A stretch of 64,000 nt of DNA, taken from assembly GCA_013365325.1 (NCBI GenBank), contig JABVXV010000129.1, positions 62,001-126,000 on the forward strand, written 5' to 3'. The notes beneath the pieces are model-generated. The model did not search any database. It was not told the origin of the DNA and saw only the letters and a list, made by a program, of their open reading frames with translations. Numbering within the stretch: the stretch's first letter is position 1; every line of letters begins with the position of its first letter. This DNA is from Dipetalonema caudispina (Eukaryota; Nematoda; Chromadorea; Rhabditida; Onchocercidae). This document shows positions 40,644 through 53,700 of this stretch, in pieces. The translations under genes and the position numbers were made by a program.

Positions 40644-41100
40644 GCATAAAATAAGAAGGATAAAAAAAAAATGTAATAATTAATATGCAAAGGATTATTT
40701 CAATATAATCCCTTCTAACCTTTCTTTCTCTTTTTTTTTTCCTATGTCCATATAGTTAAATTTATGTTTTATTCATAGTAAATTTTCTCTAAAATTAAAA
40801 AATGAAGAAATGATATACTTCAATTTTTTTTTTTTTTTTTTTTTTTTGAAGTATTTTTTAACGAAAAAAAAAAAAAAAAAATGGAAACAAATTTTTACCA
40901 CTTAAAATACGTGTTTGAAGCATTGTTGAATGATGCTGATTGTTTCGTTCATGTTGAGTATCATGTCGTTGACGGAATTGTTTTCCACGTCGTTTACTAC
41001 AACTATCAGTGATACTGGATGATATTGGTGTAATATTCGATGCATTGGTATAAATATTTTTACCACTTTGAATATCACTACTGTTACTATTTTCATTCAT
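27472..41100 (-). CDS. aakg: Divergent AMP-activated protein kinase gamma subunit
   Basis: Ten minus-strand exons: 41100-40899, 32477-32374, 31617-31510, 30984-30924, 30664-30564, 29971-29772, 29408-29282, 28936-28856, 28188-28036 and 27726-27472. All phases match, giving 463 aa. Four CBS repeats are visible, from DPYKQYMRVVDCYELAP through LTLTDFLISLL (CBS1), NRIHRIVIYPDQTGD to TIKRIL (CBS2), YRISSLPIIDDENRPVD to CKTD (CBS3) and CRCVFVINPKNG to ISLSDF (CBS4). Gamma subunits sense AMP/ADP/ATP for the kinase complex in the cytosol and nucleus. CBS1 to CBS4 keep the Asp of TDF/TD/SDF where expected, but the CBS1 Arg of the NGVRAAP loop is Gly and the CBS4 His-Arg is Cys-Arg. The N-terminus is Ser/Asn/His-rich and probably disordered. 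The first intron is about 8.4 kb. An internal ATG in exon 2 (MGSNEKQ) could serve a shorter isoform. Confidence 0.9.
32478..40898. repeat. Homopolymer-rich first intron of the AMPK gamma gene
   Basis: About 8.4 kb with dozens of A-runs and T-runs of 10 to over 30 bases, plus short microsatellites such as (TGA)n near 35822, a TGA block at 36040 and TTCA copies at 38119-38200. All open frames in it are poly-Lys/poly-Phe artefacts of these runs. No coding exon was seen on either strand. Confidence 0.75.
38119..38200. repeat. (TTCA)n microsatellite
   Basis: Two blocks of TTCA copies with a short degenerate stretch between them, inside the long AMPK gamma intron. Confidence 0.9.
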
Positions 41101-41190
41101 TGTTGAAATTAATTAGTCAAAATTTTCTTTACGAATCACACAGCGAAATCGTTTCGTTTGTTTTCACAATTTAATATAATCCGTTATTTG

Positions 41191-41193
41191 CTG
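41191..41193 (-). promoter_or_regulatory. Likely trans-splice acceptor of the AMPK gamma gene
   Basis: On the minus strand TTTTTCTTTTTTGCAG ends here, about 90 bases upstream of the ATG at 41100. It would fit a spliced-leader acceptor or a 5' untranslated exon border. Confidence 0.4.
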
Positions 41194-41377
41194 CAAAAAA
41201 GAAAAACGAAAATTAAAAAGATACATTGAAGTTTGAATTTCTTTTTTTTTTCTTAAAATTTCCAAAATATAACCTATAAAATTCATATAAAAGAAAAAGA
41301 AGAATTATTGGAAATTTTTGAAAGTAATAGAAAGAAGATAAAATTTATTTTACAAAAAGATTCATTGATTGAATTTG

Positions 41378-41409
<32 letters not shown>

Positions 41410-42968
41410 CTATTCATTTACATCAATTGATCATACATACTAAACATATCATACATATCTCAATCATTTGACCATTTTTCTCAAATATAATTAGAAAATA
41501 ATGATAGTTAATTTTTTTTTTTGAATTAAAATGCGATTTTAATAAAAAAAAAAAAGAAAAGAAAGGAAAGAAGTGGAAAAAGAAAATTTTTCACAAAATA
41601 ATAACATTTTTAATATCATTATTTTGCATCAAAAATATCACTAAAAGCTAATGCGCAATCATCAACAAAATCATTTCTGATAAAAGCTAATAGATAAAAA
41701 GATTGTAAAAAATTTGAGCAATACAACATTCTTGCATGCTTTTTTATATGCTAATATCATCAATTATAATATCATTCGTTTGCTTCATTTTCGTCATTTT
41801 TACCAAAAAATATTTTCCCACTCATAAATGTTGCATGATCCTTTTTCATTTTTCCTTTTCCAACTATTTGAAAATATCTAGTTTCAAATGAAAATAATAA
41901 ATGTATGATGTAAAATTACAATCATAATTGTTAATATTATCATTGTAATTATAATTATTATTGATGATTATCAAGCATTGTCATTATTATCATCATCAAG
42001 TGTACAAAATTAAATCACTTGATATAATTCAATGTATTCTGGAAATTCTTTCAAATTAATAATTATTAACTATTACTGTTATGATCATCTTAAAAAATGT
42101 ATAAAATGAAATGACTAATGTAATTTGGTATAATATTCTGAAAAAAAAAAATCATTCTTTTCTACTCGATCATAATTATCATTGTTATCATTTATAGTTA
42201 TCATTATTGAATAGTAATAATCATTGCTATTATCATCATCTTAAAAGTATGAAATCATATGACTGATATAATTTATTTTATTTCAAAAATTTTCTTTTCT
42301 TTATTGGATTTAATATGTACAAAATCAATAAATAAATGCTGAATTATTTATTCATTTTTATTAAGTGTCGAAAAATTCCTGTAAATAAAATCGTTTGTAT
42401 CTAATTGATGTTATGGGAATACTTTAATCGGTTAATTCCTAGCAGACAATTCGGCAATTAATTTAGCATAAGTTTCCCGTAGTAGCAGCAAAGAACATAA
42501 AGTATGAAAATATTTATAAATTGTTAATATAAATGTTTTAAAAGCTTTAAAATGCAAATGATGTGAAGAAGAAAGAGAATAGAAATGAATGGAAAAAAAA
42601 AAAAAAATGGAAAGAAGCAAAAAAAAAAATAATGGCTTCATTTGAATTGATTTTGTTTTTGGTTTGGTTTCCTGAACACAATTCCAAATTCAATTTATCA
42701 AATATTTTTTCTTTCCTTTTTTTTTTTTTTTTTTTTTTTCACCTCTCCCTTTTGCTTTATTCTTCCTCCTCTTCACTTTTACCATTTCCACTTTTCCTCT
42801 CATTTATTAAAGTGTAAATACTGAAGAGCTTTATCGCATGATAAAATATTATTTATTCAAAATAATATCCGAATAAATTTATGAAAAAATCTTTTCAAAT
42901 GCAAAAATTATCATAACAAAATTTTTTTTTTCCATTGCTAATTAGCTATTAGTTCAAGTGTTAATGAG

Positions 42969-43002
<34 letters not shown>

Positions 43003-44149
43003 CAGCAATTATAGTTGTGTTATATTTTAAACAAAAATATTTGTTTGTGTGATATTTCCGTTTCTTTTTTTTGCTAATTTAAAATTTTTTTCCATTCAAA
43101 ATTTTATTTCAAAAATTTGCATAATAAATCTGTCGTTATTACAAAAAATTTCTCCCATTTCAAATTTGCTTCAGTACGAAAATTTCCCATTTTATCACAT
43201 GCATACACAAATATTTCGCTTTATTTGTAACTAATCAACAATGTTGAAATACATTAGTACAAATTAATAAGTACCAATAAAGTTAATGAAAAATATTTTT
43301 AAAGCTTAGCTAGCATATGCTATATAGCTAAATAAAAGATATGAAAGTGAAGTTTGTTTGGATGTGAGAGAAATGATTGGATGCAAGATGGATAATAAAC
43401 ATCTGGATGAAAAAATGATTAACTGCATCATGAATTTCGATTAATTAGTTTAGGCTTAAGGGATGAAATAGATGATACAATAATGTCTTAATGTTCACTA
43501 AAAAAAAAAAAAAAAAAAAAAAGGAAAAATTTTCCACCACAATTATCAACAATTAGAAAAAACAACATTCATGTGGTAAAGATTTGAGCTAAAATTTAAT
43601 AAAATTTATACTAGAATTAGAAATAAAAATGATGAATTTTATGCGTATAATTTTCAAAATTCTAATTTCCAAAATATTTTTTGAAATTATATTAATTTGA
43701 AAAAAACAAAAAAATTTTGAAAGTTACAATTAATTATATTTAGTTTGAAAAAATGATTTTGAAAAAAAAAAAAAAAAAAAAAAAAGGAAAAAAGATTTAC
43801 TAGCCATTACTTTTTTTTTTTTGCAAAAATTTTTTATTATCACTTTGTTCAAAAATGAACGAATTTACAATTTTCTACCTAATCAAATCATTAACATAAT
43901 TATGTTGATATCATTAATTATACCTTATCACATATAACAATAGGAGTAATAAGTTAGTTTGCTTATAATTTTTGAATGAATTTTCAATCGAATGTAATTT
44001 TTAGACGAGAAGTAATTTGAATTTATGCCTTCTATTTGAATGTTTTAGCGAAATATTTCACTTTTTTTTTTTTTTTTCTGTCATTCCAATAATTTTTTCC
44101 CATTATTATGCTATGAAATATATATATTTTAGACAGGTTTCTTTTGTTT

Positions 44150-44235
44150 TCTCTCTCTCTCTCTCTCTCTTTAACGCATTAATATGAAGGAAAAAAAATA
44201 GCAAAAATGAAAAGAAAGAGAGAGAGAGAGAGAGA
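44150..44235. repeat. (CT)n and (GA)n in inverted orientation
   Basis: A CT run of about 22 bases (44150-44171) and, about 40 bases on, a GA run of about 26 bases (44210-44235). The two could pair to form a stem-loop. Confidence 0.85.
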
Positions 44236-44657
44236 AAAAAAAAGAAAATTTAATTATTGACATTGGCACAAATTGAGGACAACGAAATTTATGAAGATTT
44301 ATTACCAATTATGCAAAAAAAAAAAAAAAGGAACTTGATATGAATAAACTGGTTTTTTTGTTTACGGTTTCAATTACTTAATATCGTATAATATTTCCTG
44401 TCATGTTTATCTCTTTTCACTTTTTCATTTTTATATTTTTATTTTATTAAATTGTTCAGCTTTTGCACTGTTGTTTTTTTTTTTTATAGGATACCAATAT
44501 ATTAAATAAGTTAAATTTAACTTGCGTAAGGTATAGCTTCTTTTTTTTTTTTTTTTTTTTTTTAAATTCCCTTCACTCTCCCGCTCTCTCTCTCTCTCTC
44601 TCTCTCTCTTTTTCTCTTCCCTGTATAGGACATTTGATATTTCGGCAGTTAGAAGAT

Positions 44658-44727
44658 CATTTATTAATTTTACAATTTAAAATCCTTCTAATTTCTAATG
44701 GATTTCAAATTGTAAAATTAATAAATG
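44658..44727. repeat. 28-bp inverted repeat (hairpin) with 14-nt loop
   Basis: Left arm 44658-44685 begins CATTTATTAATTTTACAATT; right arm 44700-44727 is its reverse complement with one mismatch. The loop is 14 bases. It lies in the gene-poor stretch. Confidence 0.9.
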
Positions 44728-46029
44728 TATGCTAATAGCATTAATTATGCATAATTTATGATCAAAATGCAATGACAATAATTTTTATTTAATTTTAAAG
44801 TATAATTTTCAATATATGCAAATGTTTATTTCATCACTATTACGAGCAATAATTAGGCAAATAATTTCTAAGTTTTCAAATATGCCAAAATATTTAACTG
44901 GACCAATAAAAACACATCATTAAGCTTGTAACACTTAATATCTAAATAACTATATTAACCAAAAAAAAAAAAAAAAAAAAAAAGTTACTAAGTACTGCTA
45001 AAATATTTACCCTGGATGTATAAAAATTATACCTATAGGTTTAACCTAAATCTTTTAAGAATTTATTATTAGTTCTAGGAAATATACCATTAAGCTTTAC
45101 AACTGTTAATACATAATATCTAAATGATTAAAATAACTGATTAACATTCATCATATAATATCATATCATATTTTATCTACGAAATTAACAATATATAATG
45201 AAGGAATGGAAAATTTTTTGTTAATATCATTATATTTTTGCTATATGTAAAAATAATCAAAATAGCTAAGTAAAGTAAGAATACCTAAAAAAAAAAGAAG
45301 AAAACTAGTTTGATAAGTGATATCATCTAAAAGTTATATATTTTAAAAATGCTTCGAAAAATGATATCCAACTTTTTTTTTTTGCCAAGAAGTATATATA
45401 AAAAATTATCATAGAAAAGAGTTTCTAAAGAAAAAAAGAAAGAAAAAGAAAAGGAAGAAATTTAAAGAAAATTTTCAAAAGTTAAGTATTAAATTCAAAA
45501 CTTATTACACTTCGAAATGATTGTTTTATCATTAACAATGAAAAGTTAATTTAACAATGATAATATTGTTAATATAATATTATATTTTATAAAGTAAATT
45601 AAAAACGAAAAGTGAAGAAATGGAAGATTTCTTGTTGATGTCAGATATTGTACGTTTATTAAATTCAACAATAATTCATAAATATTTAAATGATTTCTAA
45701 GCAATGAATTGTTTATAAATCTTATCATATTTATTTAAATAAAAGAATATTTGGAGTAGAAGAAAAATGGCATAGAGAGAGAGAGAGAGAGTATGAAAAG
45801 GGAAGAAAGTAAGGAAAAAGGTAACAAATAATTGATGAAATTTTTAAAGGAAAAATGAGGGGAAAAAAAAGAAAGAAAGAAAGAGGTGAAAGTTAATTAA
45901 AATATGTGCATAAAAATGAATTAAATACTTATAATCGTTAATACAAAAAATAATCTTTAATTTCATTCCTTTACCAAAAATTTTTCATTTGAATAGAATA
46001 ACAAAAAAAAAAAAAAAAAAAAAGGATAA

Positions 46030-46061
<32 letters not shown>

Positions 46062-47726
46062 CGAAAATACTCATTTCTATCAAATTTTTTTAAAATTGTT
46101 GTATATTAATTTCATGTATTAGCAAACATCTCATTATAATTAAGCTTAATCATGCTTTCTTTTTTTCAATCAAATAATTTTTTTTTTTTTTTTGAATTAT
46201 AAATTAAGTTTATCGGTTGATGAATTAAATTTTGCACTATCAAATGGAAAAAAACATTGAACAGTGGAAAACACAAAATCATATATTTATTGCATACCAT
46301 TTGCATGATTAATAATGCATAATAATAATAATAATAAATGCAAATTTCTATCTATTTGAAGCAACATAAATAAACCCTTTTCGTATATCCAACAATAAAT
46401 TATTTTACTAATACTTTTTGCTACTCTTAAATATAATGAAGATTATCTTATCATCATAATGTTAATAGGATTGTATCATAGGGATTAATGTTAAATTTAA
46501 AATGTAATCAATCTCCAAAAATTTTAAACCGGAAAACATTGAAATTACTTGCAAATTACAATAATTTATAACAATAAATTTCATTTCTTAGCATAATTCT
46601 CATGATCAACATTGTTTGGGTATTCGTTGTTAAAAAAAAATTATGCATTTATTCCAAAAAACGAATCATTATGGCGATATTACATAACAAAGTTGAGGAA
46701 TAATTGTAATGCAAATAATTGTTTAACATAAAAATATTGAAATTTATAATCTTCTAATCATTTTCAAAAGCTTAGAGGTGTGCTAATCTACGTGTTCATA
46801 AGTATTGTTCATGTGAATATATCTATACAATAGCTAGACGATATGTTTCACTATACTTCACAAAAAACTTCGTCTGCCTTTTAACAGTTTAATTCGGAAA
46901 AATGCTCTTTCAATCCTGACTTCTATAGTTTCCCTTAATATATTACACAACCTGTATGTAGCAAGCTAATCAATTCATTTCGTAAGAAGTCACGCATTGT
47001 CAACTGATTAATTAGAGAACAAAAAGTTTACTTTATTTACTTTACTCGGGTTTACTTTATGTACTGTTCCACCCTTCTCAGTGATGGCTATTCTGTTGAA
47101 TATTTGACCTACTATCGTGGGCAAAAAAAAAAAAAAAAAACTTTATTTCAATATCGAATTCGATTGTAGAACGAGGTCTTCGCATCCTAAGCTATTTACT
47201 TAAACTAACTCGTTCTCTATTCTATCAAATCATACCTGACATTACCAATGAATGAGATATCCAAATGAATATTACTTCTGGAAATTTAAACAATTGAAAT
47301 CTTCTCTTTATCACACAGTAAATATTAAAAGCTTATATATAAGTATTTCATAAAATATAGTTCGACAAAGTAAAGCTTCGTTATTCCTGAAAAAGTAACT
47401 CGTACAATCGCGTATGCGTTATGTCCTTAAACACATCTTGTAGCAATAGCACAATAGCGGAGCGTTTCTGTGCTAAGCCATAAAAAATAGAAATGAATCT
47501 TCTGAAGCTCAACATTTTTTTTCTACCAAAACAAAATTAAAATACAAAAGAGATCCTGAAGTTGATGAGAAGAACAGATTAATATCACAACATTGCTTCT
47601 AAACCGGAAATTATTCTTCACACATTAGTTCTTCATTATTACCTATTAAGCCTGTAATTTAAAATCAGAATTATTAATTTGATTGAGATAATTTTTTGTC
47701 AGAAATGAAAATTTAATTTCCTCTAG

Positions 47727-50700
47727 TCATCCACCAACCAAAATGCAAGCTGCATTCATGGAAAAATAATATAAAGAATTATAGTCTCATCATGATTAAC
47801 TAATCAATAGCAAAAGCCTATTGATGAAAATAAGATAATTAGCGAACTGCGTGAAGTAAAAAAAAAAAAAAAAACCAAACAAACCAAGAAGATGCACAAT
47901 ACTCTGTACAGTCCAATCTTTATCCTGATCTTGAGAATACTTGTAATGGATTTGTTCCTCGATGGAACCATAAACTACAAAATGATGTACCATCATTGCC
48001 TTTTTTTGACCAATCCGATCAATTCGACCTATCGCCTAGAAATTATTACCGAAATTTAGTTAATAACTAAAATGAGCTATATCACTAATAGAAAATATTT
48101 ACTGATATGTAACCAATTAAAGTCGAGTAATCAAAACCATGAATTTTGCAATAAAATCATTAAACTCCTATTTTCTCATATCTCAAATTTTTGAGCAACG
48201 TACAACATCTTACTTGAGCAATTTGAGAAATATCCATCTGTGGCTCTACAAATATTATATTATTAGCAGCGGTAAGATTCAAACCACGTGCGCCCGAACT
48301 CATCGGCATAACAAGCAGCTGCAAAGCAAATTCCTCAGACCGAGTGAAAAAATATAACAGGGATGAAACAATTAGTAAATAAATTATCTATTAATTTTAC
48401 AAATTTTCAACTAAAAAAATGATAAGGACATAAATTTCATAGAATAGCAACATATATAAAAAAAGCTGAACGACTTCTCTTAAAATATCAATATATATAA
48501 TTTCTAGACAACCAAACTGGATACTCAATAAAACATTAGAAAGGATGCATAAAAAACTAAAAAGGAGAAAAAGGGTAAACAGCTTGCTTCAATTTCAGGT
48601 TTCAATCGAAAATCAGCAAGAATTTTTTGTCGATTTGTCCCTAAGAAGTTCCGAAAATTGATGTTATTTTCTGATAACACCCAACAAAGTGGATTGATAA
48701 GCATTGAAAGAGATGTAAACAGCAATGTTTTCGATGTTGGATCACGTAGACGAATTGATTTGATACGTCGCATTATAGCATCAACCTAAAGTTTTAAATC
48801 ACTATTGGCATTTTAAAATAATGAACTACCAAATATTGTCATAGCATGAATGTATATGGAAGAAGTAACTCAAGTATATTTACTGTAAATTTCATTTCAA
48901 TGTGTGCAATGAAGTAGCATAAACCAATAGTTCAAAAAAGAGACAAAAACGGACGAGAAATATGAAGAATTGATAGAGATCTGCCTAGCAACTTGGGATA
49001 CACTAACAACATCGATTACAGTTTTTATCTCATTTATCAAGTATCATTTCGAAAATCCAAATATTCAAACAGTGAAAATGCCACTAAAAACAGCATAAAT
49101 GCAAAGCACATATTAAAACTCTAGACTTGAAAAAATAAAACAAAAGTCTGACCTTAACAGAAACACTCCTTTTCAATTGTACATTTGGTACATCCAGCAA
49201 ATGAGTGTTTTTTTCTGATGCTTTACTTTGTACATATGAAATCTGACTTATATAGGTCGTAGCTCGGCACACAACACAAACAAGTAATCCATCATTCCTG
49301 AGAATTGCTCCATTTCTAAAAAAATTATAAACAAGAAAAAACTTTCGAATAGCTAAAAGTGTTAATGAACTTTATCAATGCACAGCATGTTGCACCATTA
49401 TATCATATCATTAATGAGCTCTATTAATGCATAGCATACTGCACCATCATATAATGTTATAATGGTGCGGCATGCTGTGCAGTAATAGAGCTCATTAGGT
49501 TATGTAATTTATCTTATGCATCTATTAAAATGCTATCTTCCTTTCTGTAAATGAGTGATAATTGATATCATTTAATACGGCACCAAAAATGGTAACATCT
49601 TCTTACAATAGTGGATAACTATCTTATAAAAATTACTGGATTATTAATGAAGAAATTAGAAAGGTGCAAATTACTTATAAAGAAAACTTTAAAGAGATAA
49701 AGAACGAAGAAAATACTTAATGAATTGAACTGAAATCGTCAAAATGGATTACCGTCTAGTAAGCCGATTAAAACATGATACGCAAAGGCAATGAGCACAA
49801 GGATAGACAATCCACGCATCTTTTACTGTTGTTAAACATATTGGACAATCATGTGTTTGTTGTGAACGCAAATTTGACAAATAACGCAATTTCGCTAAAC
49901 AACGCGATTGCTTCAACTTTTCCAATTCCAGCGCGTTCAAATCAGTTTGACGCTGAAAATTATGCTTTCGTATGAAAGAGATAATGAGGAAATGCGTGAA
50001 AATAGAGAAGAGGGAATGGTGAAAATCTACACAGTTCCTGCAAAAGTTACTGATACTGTGAAAATTCTAAGATCTCGCCATCGATGAAGAATAGAAAAAT
50101 TTGCAAGTATTCCGAAAAAACCTTATTGTTTTCTGTTCCTCGAATAATTAAATTAATGGGTAAACGTATGCCATATTTCGTTATCTCATCCATTGTTGCA
50201 TATTGCAGGCGAAGCTTACATTGACGAACCTCATCACTGAAGAAGGTATAAATGCAAGGAAAAAAATACGAATTGAAAATCGAATAAGGGAAAATGTTTG
50301 CACTAATTCCCACACATTGTTTTACCTAACTGAAATAATGATAGCAGGAACATTCATCTTGTCCTTTTTTATCGTTCCTGCTCCCTTTTGTTTCATCTAT
50401 CTCCTATGTTATTTAGTTTTTCTGTTGGGCAATAAATACAGTCATTCTAATAATTGATGATCTAGATCGGTATGCTGAAAAGCAAGGTTTTTTATTTCCA
50501 AATCTATGGTTCAAAACACTTATGGATCAGATTTCCATGCTTTCTAAACTAAGAATGAGTAGAAACTTGTTCCGAATCAGCTTGCAATTTTAGTTAAAAG
50601 ATTACATAAACAAAATCAAATAATAACAGGACAATGGTAAACTTCTTGCGAAATATGACAACGGTTCTGTATAAGTCTATTCACTTCTACACTCAAATGT

Positions 50701-53700
50701 TTGGAACCATAGTTCTGGAACCTAAAAAACTCCTCACAACGACCTGGCGCTAGCATCCTCAGCTTTATCTCCGAAATCCATAAATAATCACACCCAGAAC
50801 ATACTCAAGCCACATCAATGCGTTGTCCAGAAGCCTTCGGGATGTCACCAATAAATTCTTATATTTAGATTTTTTTATTTTTCATCAAACAATGCATCTC
50901 TAAAGCTTAATATTTAAAAATTAAAGTCAGAAAATTGCCAAACATTTTAGCAGCATATTCATTAGCTGAAGCATAGAGTCGTTTTGAAAGAGCCAGCAAA
51001 GTCTTCAACTCCTCCAACTGTGCAACGGTTTCCTTGCCCAGTCTAACCAGATCACAATGCACTCCTTTTTGCATTCGGATAAGTGTTCCCAGGAAAGTTC
51101 GAATGATTATTTCGAGACTCGAAATTTTCTGTTCTCCAGCTGTACCTGTTTCATCAACATCCTGACCCTTGCTGCAATTTCGAATTTTTTAGTCAACTTT
51201 GAAAACTTTTCCATCCTCAAGACTTAAGTCACATATTTCCTTCACATTTCCAAGAAACAAGTTCCGATTACAAACGTCACTCACCATCACAAGTATTGAA
51301 TCTAATCCAAGATCCCTAACCTTACATTTCATCTTCAAAATAATGAAACGTTCTAACCAATTCAGCCATGGAAAATGTGCATCCTAGAGAAACTATAAGA
51401 ATTTCAAGGTAAATTATGAAAAAGAACAGAACTTACGAAGTTTTTGAACCTCGAATGAAAAGAAGGGATTCCAGTTGACTGATATGTTTATTACAAATGC
51501 ATAACGAGCAACTGAAAAACAAAAACAATAAAATAAACTTTATTACATAATACAACTTTATGTCCCTCTATTTCTAGTTTTATGACTAAACATAAGATTA
51601 GTTTCACAACTACATGCCTTAATAAAGACCTATAACAGATCATTGTGCAATATTATTACCTCGTTTCGCCCTTCCCCATCTTTTTGATGAGAAAAAAAAA
51701 AGGAAAACAAATGGCTTGCGACTAAAATATTTTCCTATTTATACAAAAACGGAAGAAGCTTCCAAAATAAGTGAAAAATCAATTGTATCATTTTTAGAAA
51801 TTTGATTAAATCTCAAACATTACCGTTTATATGATTCACGTTTGCTGAAAACATCTCACATATTGTTTTTATGGTAGAAATCAATAAAACATTGAACAAA
51901 CAGATAAAAACATTTACTTCTTCGATAAATTGCCATCAGTCGGTGAAAAATGACATGCAATGATAGCTTCCAAGATGACGACCCATTTTTCCTCCATAAT
52001 ATTATTCTTCGCAATTTTTTTCGTTTCTGAGAGCACCTCTTGAGCACAATCGATCAGTTCATCCCATCGTTTTACCACGTATAAATTTAAGCCCAATAAA
52101 TTTGACGCCCTGCAAAATTTTATAAATTACCATCAAATGCACTAATCAAACTTTAAGATTTTGAAAATATCACAGTTGAATGGATTCCGAACGCAAAGAA
52201 GATTAAGCATGACCCATAAATTCTTCAAACCGAAAGAAAATAAACTGTACGGAACATTCGGCATCCCGTTGTTTTCGAGCGCTGTTCGAATAGCATCAAT
52301 GAAAAGATGTTGCTGTCCAGTACTGCTCACTAAATTGATTGCTTCACATAACCATCCAATACTTGATTTTACCTTAACCAAATTATTCAAATCAGTAAAA
52401 CAGTAATATTAAAGACTGCAGATGGAAAAATCACATAAAACAAATGGATAATAAGTCTTAAACGAATAACATGATCCACTGGACATTGCGACCTAACTTT
52501 TTGGGATCTCACCGATCAGTCACGTCAATCCGAATTTGAAATTAATAAGGTTTTGTATAGAACAAATAAGGAAGGGGAAAAAGGTGATCATCATTGCCAC
52601 GGGAGTCCGTCAAATGTTCCAGATATAATCCTACAGCTTGCAGTCTATACAAACTACATACACTCTTCCCAAATATCTATGATACTAGACCATGATAACA
52701 TCTTTTACTAACTTGAAGAAAATTACCTTCGATAACGTAGTCTGGTATTTCAGAAAAGATTCGTTAACAGCAACATATGACTGCGTCAAATTTGACACCG
52801 TTTGTTCAGTATAACCCGTAAAAGCCAAATTCAGCTATAAAATATGAAACTGAAGGAATATTCATTAAACATAATAGATTAATCCGAAAAATCCTTTTAT
52901 CGCTATTGTTCCCAGCACAAAATTCATCAAATATATTAGGTTTGAACTATGAACAAACCTGAGCTTCAGCTTCTTTTTGATTAATGCCTCGCACCTCAAC
53001 ACCACCCTTCTGCAAGTCCAAGATGGCAGAAAATATATGAATTTGTTGTAACCTGTCCGATCTCAACTGCCTATAAAATTTGTTATCATAATCCAAGAAG
53101 AAAACAACAAGTAATGAAGACTTAATAATGCTTGAAATACATAACCTATAAGCGCATCTTGATCCTTTCAATCCAAGCTTGTTGTTCATTTGATCAAGTT
53201 CCTTCATTGCACTGATAGCGCCACTATAATATTTCGCAGCATTAGCCTCGTTTCCACAAAGCCATTCCAGTCCGGCCAGACCTTAAAAAATTTCCTAAGA
53301 ATGAAGCTGACAATATGTAAACGAACACAAACTATACATATACACATCTAAAGAAATAAAAGAGTTGGGTAAAGCGAAGCTTTAATATTTTAAATTCCCA
53401 AGGACTTCGAAATCAAAAACGCTTACCACAATAAAACATTAATATATTTCGTTGATGAACTTCAGCTTGCTGCGTTGAGATTCGGAATAGTTCCTCTTGT
53501 AAACTGTCTTCCGTATTAACATTAGCCTTTGACTGCAATGAAACACAAACCGCTGGGACAACTAACTTTTTAGCAGAAATATAAATTTAGTTTACTAACT
53601 AAATGAATGAAAGATGGAAGTTTTATTAAACTAACCTCTTGGAAACGAAGACTAGGGAAAACAATAAATTTCCGTAATACTTGCAGAGGCTCCATTAATT

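Larger units (their letters stand above)
41194..47726. other. Gene-poor stretch
   Basis: About 6.5 kb of AT-rich DNA between the AMPK gamma 5' end and the SHPRH 3' end, with many homopolymers, CT and GA microsatellites (44150-44171, 44210-44235, 44583-44610) and a clean hairpin at 44658-44727. One possible terminal exon on the minus strand ends at 42435 but has no partner exons. No supported gene. Confidence 0.55.
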
